Below, one piece after another: positions 20,607 to 32,400 of a DNA stretch of 64,000 bases (within the stretch, counting starts at the first letter, position 1; the number at the start of each line of letters is the position of its first letter). Where the stretch lies: assembly GCF_003573695.1 (NCBI RefSeq), contig NC_039358.1:237402337-237466336 (forward strand), read 5' to 3'. The notes under the pieces are model-generated. The model worked only from the letters and a program-made list of their open reading frames with translations, did no database searches and had not been told where the DNA came from. The DNA is from Papaver somniferum. Lineage: Eukaryota > Streptophyta > Magnoliopsida > Ranunculales > Papaveraceae. The translations under genes were made by a program, and so were the position numbers.

Positions 20607-23600
20607 GAGGGTTGTTGATGAACGATCCTTAAGAAAATATCTCCATGTCTTGACTGTACTTTTGCTTTGATAGTTGATGTTGTTGATGCTCTGTGCTTCG
20701 TCTTGACTAGGTCTGATGCTACTATCGCGTCGCTGATGCTTGGCAATAGCGCAGAGAATTTTGTCCCTGGATCATGTGCTGCCCTGGTGGTTGCTTTTTC
20801 CCTTCCTTGTCATGATGAGAGATTTTTCCCTGAAATGTTCACTTAAGTACAGAGTTTTGCCGCCAATACTTACACATAAGCACACATTAGTGTAACGATC
20901 TCATCCCAATACGTTATGAACAGAGATGATAACTAGATGAATGGAACTCGCCATCCATTCAATCTTTATGAAAATATGTACTACAACATTTTTATTATTT
21001 TATTTTTTTGTGTCAGATTCAAGAGGTAAGAGTACTTAGATCTGTTGCGAGTGTCCATGTGGATCTGTCTTAACTGGTGTGTAGATTTGCTTGTTTCTGG
21101 TTGTAAATGGTTGTGGGCTAGACCTGCATGTTGCCAAAAGGGTTGAGATTTAGGTTGGTGCACTTACTTCTTATGGAGATGGCTGCCCATTGGTGCTACT
21201 TGTCTTGCTAGGAGCGTGGTAGACTTTGTTGAATTGTATTGTACTGGAGGCTTGGTTATGTTTTTCTGAAACAAGAAAACCAAACGATACTGCTCAGCGA
21301 CTCAACTATGTATTAACTTAGTTTTAACTTGACCTGCAGGTGGCTTTATTTTTTCTTTGATTGATGGAGTTATCTTTCGGTTTTGAGTTGATTCTGCCCC
21401 AGTGAAAGATTCACGCTCTGCTGCTCTAGCTGCACTTCTTCACTTTGACTGCATTAGACAGTGAAGAATGTAACGCTAACGCTGGAGTATACATACTTGC
21501 CCCCATTCTTTGCGAGATTCCGAGGTATCCTTGATCAATGTCGACTCAAGGATTAAATCTGCGAAGGTTTGTAGTTGCATCGTCCATAGCACATGCACGT
21601 AGTGATGGTGGTACGGAGTATCCTGTCGAAGGCCGTTTGGGGTATACTGGATGTACTACTCTAGGCTTACATACCTGCAAAACCAAAGAACATTGAAACT
21701 GATCTGTTAACATTTGCAGGATGCATACACATGTGAGTTGGGTTAAGTTGCCTGCATCATTCTGTTACAGTTGTACGAGCCGAATGAGTTCAGTTCTCCT
21801 TCGTATGTACTAGCACCTTGTCCTGACTGGAGCCAATGGCGCCTGCATCTTTTTTTGTTCACGCGTATGCCAAATTAGTCCATATGGAAACAATTAATAA
21901 TAATAAGCAATGATTTCTGTATAAAGGATATATTCTAGCAAAACTTGCCGACTGATAGCACTTTATGAGTGTAGAGGTAATGAGATAAGTATCATTGAGA
22001 AACGTATAAGAAGTATGTGGAGTGGAAGTACACGAAGTAACAATGGTCACTAACGAATAGAAGTATGATAAAAATAAAAACTCAGAAGTAAGTACTCTTC
22101 GACAAGAAGCATGAAGTATAAGAAATAAGAAGCATAAATTGTTGAAGAAGTACACTGCACGTAAGAAGTATAAAGTGCCGAAATAAGAATTATCAATCCT
22201 TGGAGTAGTCTGACGCACTACCAATAATGAGCATGAAGTATTCTTAAATAATAAGTATGAAGTATACCCAATATGAAGTACACGAAGTATAACCAATTAG
22301 AAGTATGAAGTATAAGAGAGAAATACCACTCTTTACCGTTTATAAGGAGTAATAAGAAGTATTACCTCTTGTTGAATGAATTGGGATCTCTGTAGAAGAA
22401 TTTCGGTAAAGAATATGATACACCGAAGTATTAATACCTTCCCATATTCTTTACCGAAGTTCTGAAACATACCTGCAAACAAAGAGCTCAAATGCGTCTT
22501 ACCCTTTCTCATTGATACATGCTTTCTCGTAATTGTTGTGTGCAGCAGCAAAAATGGCTGGTGACTGACGGGTATTAACAGCTATGTCCAGCACTCAGCA
22601 GTAGCAGCATATGTACATGGCAGCTTTATGTCTTGTCTGTTGCGGATCGAACCATCGATTGGTGCTGAAGTCCATGTTCTGTAAGTGTGGGATGAGTGTT
22701 TGATCTCGTAAACTCACAAGGGGGTTTTACCTTGCGTTACGTGTGGACCTGTCACCCCGCTGGCTAAACCCTGGCCATGGGATTACCAAGCGGTGGGGAT
22801 CCGAAACTCTCGGTAACGTGGCGTATGCAATATAAACAAACACCCGTTCCGCCGATCTGCCAAAGGCGTTTCATGTTGGGTATCTCTTTCTTCTGGAAGC
22901 CTCCCCCCCGGTCATACACTCATAGACACTTACGGGGGAGTCCTGAGAGATTGCATGTAAGTGCTTTCCCCAGTATGATATAACAATAAAGATTGTCAAG
23001 GGAGCACAGATAGTTGAGAAGAGCCTGATATTAGATTCTTTTTGCAGCTGCTATAGCTCATTTTTGCATCTTCCTGAAGAAGGCTTTTTGCCCCCAGCAT
23101 TGTCAAGAAGAATAGCTACAGAAAATGCCATTTTACCGGATTAAAGATTAGCTAGAGAATTGAACACTTATTACGGATTGAATAAATCATATAGATTAGA
23201 CACAAGGATTACTCAAACCATGTTAAACTAAAATAGATGAGACAGAAAGAAAATAAAACTTATTGGTTCCCATGAGGCCGTGACTATGTTGCGTGATGCA
23301 AACTTGCCGTTGAAGACGATAATGACAATCTGCGGTCTACTGGCTGCGCGACGGAACAGAACGGAAGCAGGAATCTTTTCTGAGAAGAAGTTGGTGTTTT
23401 CACAAACTTGCATTTTTCCCCAGTATGATGTAACAATAAAGATTAGATTAAAAAGAAACATAAACACCATAGTAGATGCAACAATAATAATTACTGAGAG
23501 AGTAATAACGAAGATGTAACAATAAAGGTTGTCAAGAGAGCACAGATAGTTGAGAAAAACCTGCTATTAACTCATTTTGAACCTGCGCTTTCAAGAAAAA

Positions 23601-25299
23601 CAAAATACAATAGGATATTCGACAATAAAGATTAAAGAGAGAGTAATAACGAAGAGGTAACAATAAAATTTGTCGAGTGAATACACCAATTAAGAATCAA
23701 CGTGCTATTAACTCATTTTTGCGCCTGCCTAAAGCTCACTTTTTGCCCCCTGCCATGTCAAGATGAAGAATAACAGAAAATGCCCTTAAATATTAATGAT
23801 AGAATCTAACACTTATCGTTTTCTCTACGGTCTGGTTTCTTTGTGGCATTGAGGACTGCACCCTGTGGCATTAAGAACTGAAAGGCGGAACTCAAAAGGT
23901 AAGTGATGACATTAGTAGTAAGAGCAGTAGTAATAAAAATAACAACCAGAGGCACAGTTAGTGATGATAAAACGTGTCAATACTGGGAATATATAGGCCA
24001 AAGTCCTCCATGATGAGAGTGTATTAATGGGACAATTGCGTGCCAGGTTGTTCTCATCCATGTTCGCACCAAAAATGTTACTGCTCCTTCCTTAGTTATG
24101 ATGCTCTGTCACTTTTTGGGTGAAGTCTTTTATAATCCTTAAAATCAAAAAGAGAAGGAAATTAAAACTCATCAAATTTTGGCACTTTTGCGAGTCCGTG
24201 TACACGTGTAGCTTGATTCTCGCTGCCCCTTGTTATTGTAAACTGGTGTTGCATAAGTATCACCTAATTTCGTTGGTAGCACTGCTACAAAAATACAATT
24301 TTTATATTTGTATAGAGTGAATTGACAAGGAATGAAGAAACTTGAACACTCAAAAATCAAACCAATGCTTGCTCCCACCATGTGTTACTGAATTCTTTTG
24401 CAATAAATGTTAGTGCAAATGGTTAAACATATAAAGCAGGAACAATCATTAGTTAAGAAATAATTTGTTAACAGTTCACTTCTTCCTCTGCACTTTCATG
24501 AAACAAAACGATGGAATGTATCAAAGATTAATGAGTTAGTGAAGGACTTTATCTGTATATGTGGTGTGAAATGTCATTTGGCAAACTCTCGACTTCTGCT
24601 TTCCAGAACGTTGTACGAGTAGTGATCATCCATTGATTCTGAGATGAGCCTACAAATCAATAATCCAAATTAAAAACCCAAAATAGGCATGTTAATAAGT
24701 GAACCCAGAATTAAAACTTAAAGAATTAGGTAAAGCTTATCATTTCCACAATCAACTACTATCTCATGGGTGATGCAGCTTCTTTTCTTTAGCCGCGGTG
24801 ACAACGCAGAGCTTCTCTTGAGTCTTTACTGAATTCAATGCCCCACCAAACAAGATTCAAATAGCAACTATCCGTTGATTTAAGAGCCTAAATTTAAGTC
24901 GTAAAACTATAATAAGATCAAGATGATTAGTTAATTTAGATATAAAAAACGGAAACCAATTTGTTGATGGTATTTGAACATGAATTAGACCTAAGCAGAG
25001 GATGTGAAACTTAAAACCATACTAGTGGCTCGGCTAAGCATTTTACCAAACATGTTAAGCATACAAGTTCAGGTGTGACTAAACAATTTGTTATTTAGGT
25101 CACACAAAAGGAAAATCATACCTGCAGCCTTTGGGTACACAAGAAAATGTATTGGAAGAGTGGATCATTTCACACATGAGCGGATAATCCATACAGAGTA
25201 GAGACATGGATTGAACAAACCATGTTAAATTATATCAAATGAAACGAAAAAGGAAATGAAACTTATCTGTTGCGAGGAGGTTGTGATTACGCTGGGTGA
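20607..25299 (-). other. Non-coding interior of the SEC23-carrying element, with internal duplications
   Basis: No gene is recognised. TAACAATAAAGRTTGTCAAG with GCACAGATAGTTGAGAA recurs near 22984, 23518 and 23660. The block around 23140-23300 (AAACCATGTTAAAYTA ... AAACTTAT ... GTGAYTA) is repeated near 25170-25310. CATACCTGCAR occurs at 21670, 22468 and 25118. On the coding strand that reads YTGCAGGTATG, a splice acceptor fused to a donor. 22740-22970 is a GC-richer island without a known product. Confidence 0.6.
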
Positions 25300-25680
25300 T
25301 ATCCTACGGAGCTGGAGCTGAGGAATTGAATCTGGGGAGTTCAACCTGAGATGCAGAATTTAACCACGGAGTTGAGCTTCGGAATTGAATCTGCGGAATT
25401 GGGCTTCGGAATTGAGTCTGCGGATTGAAGCTTTCTAATTGAGTCTCCGGATTGAGGCTTCGGAATGGGAGTTTGGCAGCGGTCCTGAAGCTTCGGAGTT
25501 GAATTGAGCTGCGGAGCGGGATTTGATCATCGGAATTTGAGCTTCAGAGCGGGAGTTGATCATCGGGCTTTAAGCTTCGGAGTGGGAGTTGAGCAGCGGA
25601 ACTGAAGCTTCAAGGAGGGACTTGAGCAGCGGATTTCGAGGATTCAGAGATTTAACTGCGGGAATGAAGCTTGCATCTGC
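25300..25680. repeat. GGAATTGA/GCTTCGG minisatellite-like array
   Basis: Short, degenerate copies of GCTTCGGAATTGAGTCTGCGG and GAGCTTCGGAGYGGGAGTTGA follow one another without a fixed period (roughly 18-45 bp). They lie directly downstream (minus sense) of the captured SEC23 piece. Confidence 0.7.
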
Positions 25681-25888
25681 ATATCTATGCCTGCGGTTTC
25701 ACAAATGTCAAAAGATTAGCTAAAGTTTAACAACGCAGCTTATGTAACTTTATTTTCTTCGGCTGCGACTTGCAAGGTCCAAATTTCTCTGCGTTGCTAG
25801 TGCTGCGTGGTTGGAGTGTCCGATTTCTTCTCCGTGGCATCGTGATTCTCTGTACGTCGGTTTCCAACTGCGTACACTTCTACTTTCA

Positions 25889-26123
25889 AGACAAATCCAC
25901 AGCTGCAACATAAACTGGACGAGCTTGCATAGCTTCTTCTTCAGATCCATCAACTGGAATTTCGAGATCTTGGTAGAAGATGACCTTCGTTACCATAAAC
26001 AGGAGCAATACCATTTTCATCTGTAAGTGAAAATGGTGATACTATAACACCCCATTGTAATCCCCTTGCTTCTTGAGCATCAGCATCTATTGGAAATCTA
26101 GATACCGTCGCTCTTATCGCCAT
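25889..26123 (-). pseudogene. SEC23: Two captured fragments of a SEC23 (COPII coat) gene
   Basis: From the ATG ending at 26123, 52 codons match the N-terminus of plant SEC23: RATVSRFPID, DAQEARGLQWG, DENGIAPVYG and HLLPR. Directly abutting, in another frame, 25969-25889 gives 27 codons matching a later part of the same protein: PVDGSEEEAMQARPVYVAA, then VDLS. In SEC23 these are separated by the segment holding the zinc finger, which is missing here. The two pieces overlap by two bases, so translation from the ATG stops six codons after the joint. SEC23 is the GTPase-activating inner-coat protein of COPII vesicles at the ER, and this copy cannot do that job. It lies just behind the element's 5' LTR and primer site, in the element's sense direction, as expected for gene capture. 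Recognition is from memory of the family. Confidence 0.85.
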
Positions 26124-26537
26124 GATTGAATGATGAATTCAGATCAGGACCACCTTTTTCGTTTTCTTTTTTCTTCTCTGTGTGGAAGATGAAAATTCAA
26201 TTTTAGGTTTTGGGTTTTGTCGAATTTAGTTTATTTCCAAATTAAGAAATCAAGATTTGGGTTGGTTGACGACTTTTGACAGAGCGTAAAACGACTGTCA
26301 ATTACTAGGATTCTCTTTTTTCTTTTTTTTTTAATGAGGAATAAACAATATAGGGATGGTGTTTAGATCTGTTGATATCTTCATAGATTTGGTGATATCT
26401 GATTTTTTACATCGATGTAAATTCTTCACTGAAGCATAAGAAAAGAGAATAGATCCCTCACTGGTATAGACTTGATTTGAATAAAATACAGGAGAAATAA
26501 ATTCTTTAACATCTCTCCCAGTTTCCTAGCGCCAAAT

Positions 26538-26967
26538 TGTGGCTGCTAAAAATCTAGTGCCACAAGTAAATCAGATTTAATGGTGAAAATGATAACAGTA
26601 GAATGATCAATGAAATGTAAGAAGAAAGAGGTGAGAGATACTGAAATGTTGACAACGGATTTAACGTGGTTCGGCATACTGAGGCCTACGTCCACGGGTT
26701 AGTGATTTTATTAAGTGTGTAAGAAGAGGCTCCATTAAAGAGGAGTTCTGCAAGTGAAGAGGTCAAACTGATCAAAAAGAGACGATCCCTTCTTCTACCC
26801 TAATCTCTTCCTTTATATCAGGAGAGAGGTACAAAGACATTTACCATATTACCCTTAGCTTAATAATTAAGCTAACATAGAAAGTTGTAGTGTATGTTGA
26901 TGTAGAGTTGTAAGTTGATGAAACTTTAATCTACTGCCACGTGTCTATGATATATTTGGTATCTACA
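26538..26967 (-). repeat. 5' LTR (right-hand) of the SEC23-carrying element
   Basis: It is the near-identical partner of 20162-20590. A minus-strand TATAAAGG near 26813-26820 could be the promoter. The adjacent primer site (26517-26534) sets the direction. TSD CTAGC follows. Confidence 0.9.
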
Positions 26968-27052
26968 CTAGCAGTCTATATCCTACAATTATAGTCGTAT
27001 CCCACCGATCGATAATGAGTGGAGCGGTCCTTCCATGGTATATTTAAGTTAA

Positions 27053-27626
27053 GGGTTAAGTGGCAAACTGTCTCGAAATGGACCCCTAGGTTGTGAAAAT
27101 GTTCCGGACGTTAGGGAAAAGATTAGAATGCACCATTCTGTTAGTTTTGGGGCATTTTGATCAAAATTTGGCATCTTGACCGGTCAACGGAGTTTTGAAA
27201 TTCCATTTTTATCCTTCTTAATCAAAACGCCCCAATCCGCCACTACCACCGCTACCACCAAACGAACAACCACCAACCACCATCGCTTCCACCACAACTA
27301 CGACTAGAACAACCACCACCGCCACCACAGCCGCCTCCACTACCACCGCCACTAAGACCATCACCGCCACCACCACCATCACCGCCACCACCACCGCCAT
27401 TATCACCACCACCACCTGAATCCTAAATCCTGAACCCTAAGCCCTAAACCCTGAATTTTAAACACTGAACCCTGAATTATGAACAATGTACCCTGAAGGG
27501 CAATTTCAACTACTTAACTCTCTCTAACGGGAAATCTAACGGAGCGGGACATTTTAATCTTTCCTTAACGTCTGGGGCATTTTCACAACCTTGGAATCCA
27601 TTTTGGAACATTTTTCCACTTAACCC
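27053..27626. mobile_element. Mutator-type MITE with 9-bp TSD and an ACC-rich core
   Basis: The ends GGGTTAAGTGG and CCACTTAACCC head TIRs of about 100 bp. Both continue with GGTTGTGAAAATG and the GACGTTAGGGAAA/GACGTTAAGGAAA motif. The perfect 9-bp duplication TTAAGTTAA at 27044-27052 and 27627-27635 is the length made by Mutator-like transposases. The core (27235-27420) is (CCACCACCGC)-like trinucleotide repeat, followed by CCTAAACCCTGAA repeats. There is no transposase. The Val/Ala-rich frame on the minus strand is a by-product of the trinucleotide repeat. Confidence 0.9.
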
Positions 27627-27635
27627 TTAAGTTAA

Positions 27636-27940
27636 TTATGCGAAAGGTCATGCAGATTCTAGTGGTGTGGGACTATTGTCATTTTACAAGGGATTATTGA
27701 AAAAGCGAATTATTTGTCGAATTGCTAACAAGGAATCGGACTCGTTATCACATGTTCACAGTATTAACCACTCATTATCACATGTTCACAGTAATTGAAG
27801 AATAAAGAGAACACCCCCGAGAAATTGCATCAAAGAAGAGCCAACTTAAATTGCGAGTTGGTAGGAAACCCGTGAGTTTGTACGGGTTGATTTCGCATTT
27901 GGCGGATTCTAGCACCTAAAGTCTGTCCCTAGGCCCGGCG
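27636..27940. other. Intergenic upstream of the F-box pseudogene
   Basis: TTATCACATGTTCACAGTA is present twice (near 27744 and 27775), a short direct duplication. No promoter for the pseudogene is evident, in line with its missing 5' end. Confidence 0.5.
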
Positions 27941-29095
27941 GGTTATGACATATTTTCTCGACTATCAGTTCATGCAGTCTTGCGATGTCGTCAAGTATGC
28001 AAAACATGGCGTGATCTTCCTGCGGTGTACTTGCGACTCACTCACCATCATCATAATCGACTTAACAATGATGCTGTTTCAAAGGTAAGTAGCGTAGGTC
28101 TTATTTTCTTACTCAAGTCAGTAAAACCATGTCACCCACTTCACTATGGAGAGTTTGATGAGAATAATACTAATCAGAATGAGCAGTGCATTCAAAACAC
28201 AATAAAATCGATCAACCATCCTCACCTTCCAACTTACGGGAGCATAAAATCAGTTCTTGCAATGGTTTAATTTGTTTAGCAAAGACTGGTTTCCCGATCC
28301 AATTCATATCTTTAATCCCATTACTAGAGAATATTTATACCTTCAGGGATATAATGAAAATAATGACTACCAAGATGTTAGTAGAATATATAGTGGTTTT
28401 GGTTACAGTTCTCAAACTAGAGAGTACAAGGTCGTTAGAATATTATACAACGATTTTTATGGTAGAAGAGATGTACAAGTATATACTCTTGGTGGTGGTA
28501 ATGGGTGGAGAAATAATGGGGTTCTCACCAGCTGGTTTATGAACAAGGTGTCTTTGCTAATGGATCTATTTACTGGTTAGGTAGGAATGGAAAAGACATA
28601 ATGGCCTTCAATTTGTCAGATGAAAAGTTCCATGCCCTCCCAGCAGCACCTTTTTGCGCGCCTACTTATCGGTTCACTTATATTCTCGGATCATACGGAG
28701 ACTGGTTATGTGTCACTGGCTGTGGAATTGAGAGCTCTCCTAAATGTTTAGATATATGGACTTTTAAGAAGGCATCGTCGAAGAAGAGTATTGCAGCTAG
28801 CAGTAGCAGGGACGAGTCATGGAGCTGGTGTAAGGAATTCAGTATAACTCTAAAAGAATCATTTGCTTATCATTATAGACCATTGGCTGTTACAAAGAGT
28901 GGGTTGTTTCTACTCAAGTATAAAAATCCTGACTATCCTTATGCACATGCACTCTTTTCTTATGACCCGAGAGCTGCAACTATGAAAAGCCTTGGGACTT
29001 GGAAGTCATTCGAAGCAATTCTTCATAGAAACAGCTTTGTTTCATTGGAAGCTTTAGGAGAAACAACATGTAAGAAAAGAAAGCTAATGTCTTAA
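27941..29095 (+). pseudogene. F-box protein with F-box-associated domain, 5'-truncated and frameshifted
   Basis: The frame opens at 27941 in the middle of an F-box (YDIFSRLSVHAVLRCRQVCK, then TWRDL). The start codon and first F-box residues are missing. The body is a plant F-box-associated domain: SCNGLICLAK, IHIFNPITREY, GFGYSSQTREYKVVRILY, NGSIYW, LGSYGDWLCVTG, DIWTFKKAS, PLAVTKSGLFLL and HALFSYDPR. It ends at a TAA at 29093. At least three frame changes (two between about 28230 and 28290, one near 28540) break it. Intact relatives are substrate receptors of SCF ubiquitin ligases. It converges on the MLO gene, whose stop codon lies about 380 bp away on the other strand. Confidence 0.88.
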
Positions 29096-29471
29096 CTTCT
29101 GAGTTCAATATTGATCTGCGGCATAAAGTTTGATATTTAGTTTTTGGCATGTTTAAAAAATATTGTGCTTTATTTCCCATTAATCTTTATTCTTGATCTT
29201 CATGTTTTTTGCTGTGGGAAAATATTTAAACAAGTCGTAAGACGTTAATTTCAGTAACAGCCATTGCTGAATTTATCCACCAAAACTCACATTTATCAAT
29301 ACTTCAAATATTGATGATATACATTTGATATTACAAGCTACTTAGAGCAAAAACACAAACTATATTTCACTTTGTGATGGTTCTATCTATAACAAAGGAT
29401 TTTCACCAACACAACAATTGAAAAGAGACAATTAACTAGTTAAAAAATCGTCGACGTTGTCAGACTCAAAT
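29096..29471. other. Convergent intergenic region between the F-box pseudogene and MLO
   Basis: A/T-rich. It should contain the 3' UTR and polyadenylation region of the MLO gene (minus strand). I cannot name a specific signal with confidence. Confidence 0.5.
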
Positions 29472-32400
29472 CTACGGTTCACCTCGTCGTGTTGACGGGT
29501 CGATTAGTGCGATATCACCATCTTCCTTCGCGATTTCCTGTGCAGGTTCTGGTTGTCGTCCCATACGGCCCATTAGAATATGAGCAGTGGTAGAAGAACC
29601 TTCTCTTGACCCTCCTTGATGTGTAGTACCACCTTGAGTTGAGCCATTTGCAGCTGCTGCTCTCAAACCTCTCTTCTTTGCTTTCTGTGCCCACCCGACC
29701 AATCCTACTTGTACATGCTCATCGAATATAGCCTTGTTGAACGAACTTCCCATCTAAACAAAATCAGAACAAATTAAGTAAACCGAGAAAAGCATGTCAA
29801 GAAAAAGTTAACTGAAAGCAAGCAGAACTGATAAGTTAAGGAGATTAAAAATGCTATTATACCTGTGTTACAATGGCGTAAAGAGGGAGGGTACTGTAAC
29901 TGCAGAGTACTTGAATAAAGACCCTATGAAATACATAAAACAATCAGATTGGTGCATGTTTTATATCTGTTGACTACTTTCGAGAAGGTTAATTTATGAA
30001 ATATGGATGAATATAGGAGAGAGATCTAACCCGATAACAAGTCTTGGGATGATATAGCGAACTTGTCCCATAATGCAAGAGTCAAACCCGAATTGGACCT
30101 GAATTTGATTGAAGTGTAAGAATTTCAGCCAGTCACAACTACGACAACTGACCAAATTGATAACAGAGGATACAAGATATGTCTTAACATCCACACGAAC
30201 TAATGGAACACCCAGGCAGCAAGCTGAAGGATAATTTCAATGCAATTGCGATGTGGACTTACAAAACACAGCATGATGAAGCTTAATGTATATGTGAGTC
30301 ACTTACCCATATCCAGAAGAAAAATGCAATTTCAAAAGCATTCTGGAAGAGGATGAAATGTATCAAAAAGAGAACGATACGGGGGCGACTGAACCAGAAG
30401 TGCTCATCTGAGGGCTTAACTACCAAGTCCCCTTCTATGGCTATATGTTTCTCAGCGACTTCATGAGCCAGTTGAGATATAACGTGTTCCAGCTTTGCTC
30501 CGACCGCAAGTAGCAGCTGAATTTTGTAAGATTAAACACCATATTAGCTAAAGTTTGTGAATCTTTGATTAGCATGCTTGATAAAAGAAAAATGATGAGA
30601 CGTACAATGCTAGTTCACTATGCAAATGCATATATTGACAAAAAGTCGGTTGAGTAATATCTACTCTTTGACACATCTCTGGTTTAGTCACTACACAAAC
30701 AGGGTCAATTCTGTGAACTCATAGAAGGTAAAATAATTGACTAAAAGAACACATTAATCAATTACTAGAGGGGTTTCTTGTTTCTCCACTGTGTACTGTA
30801 ATTTCAGAATCACCAACTTCAGATATTTACATGACATATGCCTATATTGTGCTCTACTAAAATAAACATCATTATTCAAGAAACTGGAGATTAAGGCTGC
30901 CGTAAAGAGTGGAAAATTCAAATTCCGAGAAAGCTAAGAGCAGATTTTAAGACCTACTTAATAGCATTAGAAGATGAACAGGATGGATCAAGTCCCTCAG
31001 ACATTTGTCTCACACTCGAACCTCTCTTCAGTGTAACCTAATTCTTTACTTGGAATAAAAAGAAGATGCGACAGGGAAAAAAGAAACAGGGACCGAAGGG
31101 TTTTAACTATTATAGAGTCTAAGGTTAAAATAATAGGCTGCAAATTCTTGGATGTCTTGCTGTTGGAAGTAGATACTGTCTTAAGAAAATTGAAATTAGC
31201 CATGATATACAGGTCCACTTTATTATTTAATACGTAAACTATTAAACATTCAAGAATGCAAGATTTTAGCCACCAAAATCACATTGACATTGTTAAACAA
31301 CTTGAATCTCAAAAGGCACTCAATGATGCATGCAAATCGCATGTACCAACTGGTTGTCCCCTCAGGCCCTCACATGTGTAAAGGTATACGATGTTCAAAT
31401 ACACATACTGTGTATGCATATTGAGTAGCAAACAGAGAGAGTGAGTTACAGGGTTAGAAAGCTTACAACGAGGGGGATGAAAGCTATCCAGAAATATGTA
31501 TGCCAACCTGCACATGAAAAGAAAACAGGTTTTCAGTCTCCAAATCATGGACTAGCTTGACAAGGTAATAATAAGCAGTCAATGACATTGCATAAGAACA
31601 GAACAAATTAGGGAGACATCTGCGAACATTCTATCCAACGCTAGTGTGTCTCTTAGATTTGAATATGAGACTGAATATCCTATTATATATGTTTGAGCTT
31701 TCATAGACATGGAAATAACTGAGATCTGCACAACTATTGTATGCAAAGTCAAACCTCTTACTACAACTTAAACAACTTTCAAGCTAACTGTTAGAAGAAC
31801 TTGAAAATGTAACCTTCGAACAGAAACCAAGGTTCGAGTTCAAAGAATTTGTTCAGAATCAGCATCTAGAAGCACTTGATTCAACTACAAGTTCTCATTG
31901 TGAAGCTGCAAAAGCAGATAATTTAAACGAAGCTGGTCATACCTTCTACATTCAGCAACAAGAAAATGACCACGAATATCCAAAGATACCAACTGCAAGA
32001 GAAAAACAAAAGCTAATGAGAAATAATGGATGATACGAGGAGCAATATAAATGGTTATTCCATGACATTCCACGTAGAAAGTTATGTGCTTTCTACAACC
32101 TGCTAGTTGCTATCTGAGGCATACAAATCATTATTATTTTATTCTTTCAGGTGTGTGTGTGACCATTAAGGGTTATGTGTAGGACATTCTTTTCTTTTGC
32201 ACTAAACCATATTTACCTTATGCCGACGACCTTCTTAAAATCAGCTTCAAGAGCTCGAACCATGTACTTGTGAAAATCGAACTTGGGGTTTCCCCTGCAA
32301 TGTGTCTGCAGGAATATGAAACAACCCAAAAGGTTGAAACCCATGTTCAATAGAGCACATCATGAAAAACACCGACCCCCTTAGTCCCTAATAAACTTAC

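Larger units (their letters stand above)
20162..26967 (-). mobile_element. LTR retrotransposon without gag-pol, carrying captured SEC23 sequence
   Basis: LTRs are 20162-20590 and 26538-26967 (429 and 430 bp, fewer than about ten differences by eye). The TSD CTAGC is at 20157-20161 and 26968-26972. Orientation is minus: the primer site reads TGGCGCTAGGAAACTGGG at 26534-26517, beside the right-hand LTR. The polypurine tract AAAAAAAGGGGCAAAT (20591-20606) lies beside the left-hand LTR. The primer site resembles that of the Tat element at 3457, which suggests it borrows Tat machinery. The 5.9-kb interior has no gag, protease, RT or integrase. It holds internally duplicated non-coding sequence and two exon pieces of a host SEC23 gene (25889-26123). 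Such elements are called LARDs. Confidence 0.9.

Noticed and set aside
22777..22983. 68-codon frame in a GC-richer island of the SEC23-carrying element
   Set aside because: No domain, and it lies antisense to the element. The flanks belong to the duplicated non-coding blocks.
27218..27415. Val/Ala-rich minus-strand frame
   Set aside because: Translation of the CCACCACCGC microsatellite in the core of the Mutator MITE.
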